Positions 6,020 to 7,335 of a stretch of DNA of 7,335 nucleotides are shown here, piece after piece; position 1 is the stretch's first letter, and the number at the start of each line of letters is the position of its first letter. The notes under the pieces are model-generated. The model saw nothing but the letters and a program-made list of their open reading frames with translations. It made no database searches and was not told the origin of the DNA. Both the position numbers and the translations under genes were made by a program. Origin of the DNA: an uncultured Candidatus Melainabacteria bacterium (lineage in GTDB: Bacteria > Cyanobacteriota > Vampirovibrionia > Gastranaerophilales > Gastranaerophilaceae); assembly GCA_946622835.1 (NCBI GenBank), contig CAMOQI010000036.1:1-7335 (forward strand). Reading direction: 5' to 3'.

Positions 6020-6060
6020 GAAGCGAGAGTCGAACACGCGCCAGGTGGAAACGTTGAGTT
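6020..6060 (+). repeat. Repeat module Y, copy 1
   Basis: These 41 bases (GAAGCGAGAGTCGAACACGCG, then a tail ending in ACGTTGAGTT, given as two parts) match 6135-6175 with only two differences, at 6041 (C for T) and 6046 (T for C). On the minus strand part of the module resembles a tRNA T arm. Confidence 0.93.
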
Positions 6061-6108
6061 TTCGTTGCAAGTGTGAGCGGTGGCGTTTACTGCGAGGAGC
6101 GCAGCGTA

Positions 6109-6140
6109 GAGCAGAGCAAAATTTTCGGTAGGGTGAAGCG
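6109..6140 (+). repeat. Repeat module X, copy 2
   Basis: Identical over 32 bases to 5921-5952. Here it runs directly into module Y, sharing the bases GAAGCG at 6135-6140, so X and Y form one continuous unit (6109-6175). The pairing partner seen for copy 1 is absent beside this copy. Confidence 0.95.
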
Positions 6141-6175
6141 AGAGTCGAACACGCGTCAGGCGGAAACGTTGAGTT
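6135..6175 (+). repeat. Repeat module Y, copy 2
   Basis: Forty-one bases, 39 identical to 6020-6060. The similarity stops at 6175, directly next to the lpxI stop codon (6176-6178), so the repeat edge and the gene end coincide. Confidence 0.93.
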
Positions 6176-6991
6176 CTATACAGCCATAATGACTATATTG
6201 TGTTCATCTGCGTATTTTATAACTTTTTCTTGCTCAACGATAATTGTCTCATTTGCTTCAACCGCAATCAGTGATGCGCCGCGGTGTGCCATTGTTTTTA
6301 GAGTTTTCATTCCAATGGCAGGAATATCAAAACGTTTATCTTGTTTTGGTTTTGCAACTTTAACAACGACAGCTCCGTCTTTTGCCAATTTTGCGCCGCG
6401 TTTTATGCAAGCATCCGTTCCTTCAATGGCTTCAACTGCCATTATCATTTTGTCCTTTATGACAACGGATTGTCCGACATCAAGTTTGCCCATCTCTTTT
6501 GCAAGCCAGAACCCATAGTTTACATCCTCCATTTGTTCAGGAGACGGTTTGTGTATGCCTAAAACGCCTGCAGGTATCATTAGATTTTTGATAAAAATTG
6601 TTTGGTCTAATACTTCAATGCCGAGTTTTGAAAGTTCATTAACTATCATAAGCATGACTTGATCATCATTTAATCTTGCTGCCTCTTTTATCAAGTCAAC
6701 TGCGCGTTTGTCAAATTTGTTTAGTTGAAGGAGAACTTTTTTGTGAACTTTTCCCAAAAATGATAGTTGTTTTATTTCTTCTTCTTTTAAAATAGATTCA
6801 ATACGATTAACTTCTCCGGGATGGCAGCTGTATACTTTAGAACAGTATTTTTTTAAATCGTGTAAATTGTCCTTTGCAAGAGAAATACATATAATTTCAA
6901 AACCGTTTTCTTTTGCATGTTGTGCCATTTTTATCGGTAAACTTCCATCTCCGGCGATAAGCCCTTGTTTATTTTCTAACGTAATTGTCAC
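6176..6991 (-). CDS. lpxI: UDP-2,3-diacylglucosamine pyrophosphatase LpxI
   Basis: The 271-residue protein is of usual length for LpxI (formerly DUF1009), the lipid A pathway enzyme that hydrolyses UDP-2,3-diacylglucosamine to lipid X and UMP; it replaces LpxH in many bacteria. It shows the N-terminal GLIAGDGSLPI (10-20), DQ...FL-type central segments, AVEAIEGTDACIKRG (185-199) and KVAKPKQDKRFDIPAIG (211-227). D218 and D222 in the last motif are candidates for the catalytic or metal-binding Asp. It should act in the cytoplasm at the inner membrane. The start is GTG (6991-6989) with GAGGA (7003-6999) seven bases upstream, lying inside the end of the aldolase gene. The 23-base overlap suggests translational coupling. 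No clear minus-strand terminator follows; the transcript would enter the repeat island. Confidence 0.93.
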   Translation of the reverse strand: MTITLENKQGLIAGDGSLPIKMAQHAKENGFEIICISLAKDNLHDLKKYCSKVYSCHPGEVNRIESILKEEEIKQLSFLGKVHKKVLLQLNKFDKRAVDLIKEAARLNDDQVMLMIVNELSKLGIEVLDQTIFIKNLMIPAGVLGIHKPSPEQMEDVNYGFWLAKEMGKLDVGQSVVIKDKMIMAVEAIEGTDACIKRGAKLAKDGAVVVKVAKPKQDKRFDIPAIGMKTLKTMAHRGASLIAVEANETIIVEQEKVIKYADEHNIVIMAV

Positions 6992-7335
6992 TATTTTTTC
7001 CTCGTCTGCTTCCTTCTAATAAATTTATTTTTTTTATTTCTTCTTCTGTTAATATTTTAGCACCACCAAGAATTTTTGCACAAATATTTGTTTTTGCATA
7101 AGCTTCTGCCAGTTCTAATTTTAAATATGCGTCTTTAACATCGCTTCCTCCTACGATTACTCCGTGGTTTGCCAAAAGAATTACATCATATTGTTTGAAA
7201 TATTGCGAGGTATTTTCAACTAATTCAGCAGAACCCGGCAGCGCATATGCAGATAGCGGAATTGTGTCTAAACAATAGATTATCTCAGGTGAAATTCCTT
7301 CATCTAAAGCAACTCCGGCAGAAGCATATGCTGTT
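6969..7335 (-). CDS. Class II aldolase family protein, C-terminal part
   Basis: The reading frame enters from the right edge (first whole codon begins at 7334) and ends at 6969, giving the last 121 residues. The sequence begins TAYASAGVALDEG, continues with IPLSAYALPGSAEL, and has LLANHGVIVGG near residues 55-65. In class II aldolases (FucA/RhaD/MtnB type) that His is the third zinc ligand, while the HxH pair would lie just outside the window, before TAYA. A helical tail ends in EGSRRGKNSDNYVRK. Likely a cytoplasmic zinc-dependent sugar-phosphate aldolase or a related dehydratase; the substrate cannot be told. It overlaps lpxI by 23 bases and is probably co-transcribed with it. The start is not in the window. 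Confidence 0.88.
   Translation of the reverse strand, partial: TAYASAGVALDEGISPEIIYCLDTIPLSAYALPGSAELVENTSQYFKQYDVILLANHGVIVGGSDVKDAYLKLELAEAYAKTNICAKILGGAKILTEEEIKKINLLEGSRRGKNSDNYVRK

Larger units (their letters stand above)
5915..6020. repeat. Imperfect palindromic element with a branched fold
   Basis: Three nested helices can form: CGCTC (5915-5919) with GAGCG (6016-6020); 5930-5940 with 6000-6011 (11 pairs, one bulged T at 6005); and 5969-5980 with 5988-5999 (12 pairs, one of them G-U, seven-base loop). The last two stack without a gap. A side arm CGGG/CCCG (5951-5954 with 5962-5965) makes a three-way junction. It could be a folded RNA, a cruciform, or a small palindromic (REP- or MITE-like) element. 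Confidence 0.6.
5842..6175. other. Gene-free interval: terminator plus GC-rich repeat island
   Basis: This 334-base gap between the convergent 509-residue gene and lpxI holds no credible gene. Positions 5842-5888 are AT-rich. A terminator follows at 5889-5913. The rest (5914-6175) is about 52 percent GC, well above the flanks, and is built from repeated modules and inverted repeats listed separately. Confidence 0.85.

Noticed and set aside
5888..6070. A 60-codon open frame on the minus strand
   Set aside because: It consists of the repeat island and runs back through the terminator hairpin. It has no convincing ribosome site and no recognisable protein character; best explained as open by chance in GC-rich repeat DNA.
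5914..6175. CRISPR array
   Set aside because: The repeats are only two copies each, unevenly spaced (188 and 115 bases) and partly fused, with no spacer pattern and no cas gene nearby.
6189..6562. Two plus-strand open frames opposite lpxI
   Set aside because: They are antisense to a clearly recognised LpxI, overlap each other, and have Cys/Phe/Ser-rich shadow composition.

Overview
The window looks like chromosomal DNA from an AT-rich Gram-negative bacterium. The lpxI gene implies lipid A, none of the three tRNA genes encodes its CCA end, and coding GC is roughly one third by eye. The 509-residue protein starts with a MGMAASQARLL-type leader and ends in an SVKKVI...SF coiled coil. I associate that pairing with gut Vampirovibrionia/Gastranaerophilales (Melainabacteria, the non-photosynthetic relatives of Cyanobacteria). 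The taxon is inference from memory and is not proven by the window.

Layout, left to right. Positions 1-395 hold a minus-strand tRNA operon, Thr(TGT)-Thr(GGT)-Tyr, with a perfect sigma70 promoter and an intrinsic terminator. Positions 442-783 hold a small DUF486 membrane protein on the plus strand, convergent with rpsT (848-1120, minus); the two share a strong hairpin. Next comes a minus-strand receiver-GGDEF gene (1329-2204) with its own terminator. Its signature is the odd GDEEF, but the RxxD inhibitory site is intact. Divergent from it is a 623-residue protein (2319-4190) with a six-hairpin (alpha/alpha) barrel behind an AMMECR1-like N-terminal region. A 509-residue plus-strand protein (4312-5841) follows. 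It has helical termini and a variable middle like a flagellin or translocator, and a sigma28-like promoter lies upstream.

Positions 5842-6175 carry no credible gene. They hold a terminator and then a GC-rich island (about 52 percent GC) made of two repeat modules and a long base-paired structure. The island stops exactly at the lpxI stop codon. The right end is a minus-strand operon: the 3' part of a class II aldolase gene running off the window, overlapping lpxI.

Together the window mixes housekeeping functions (tRNAs, S20, lipid A synthesis) with probable surface and signalling functions (c-di-GMP-type regulator, glycan-active-type barrel, possible exported filament protein). The best candidates for something undescribed are the 509-residue protein with its sigma28-like promoter, the structured repeat island, and the AMMECR1-like/six-hairpin fusion. 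No phage, transposase, CRISPR or defence gene is visible.
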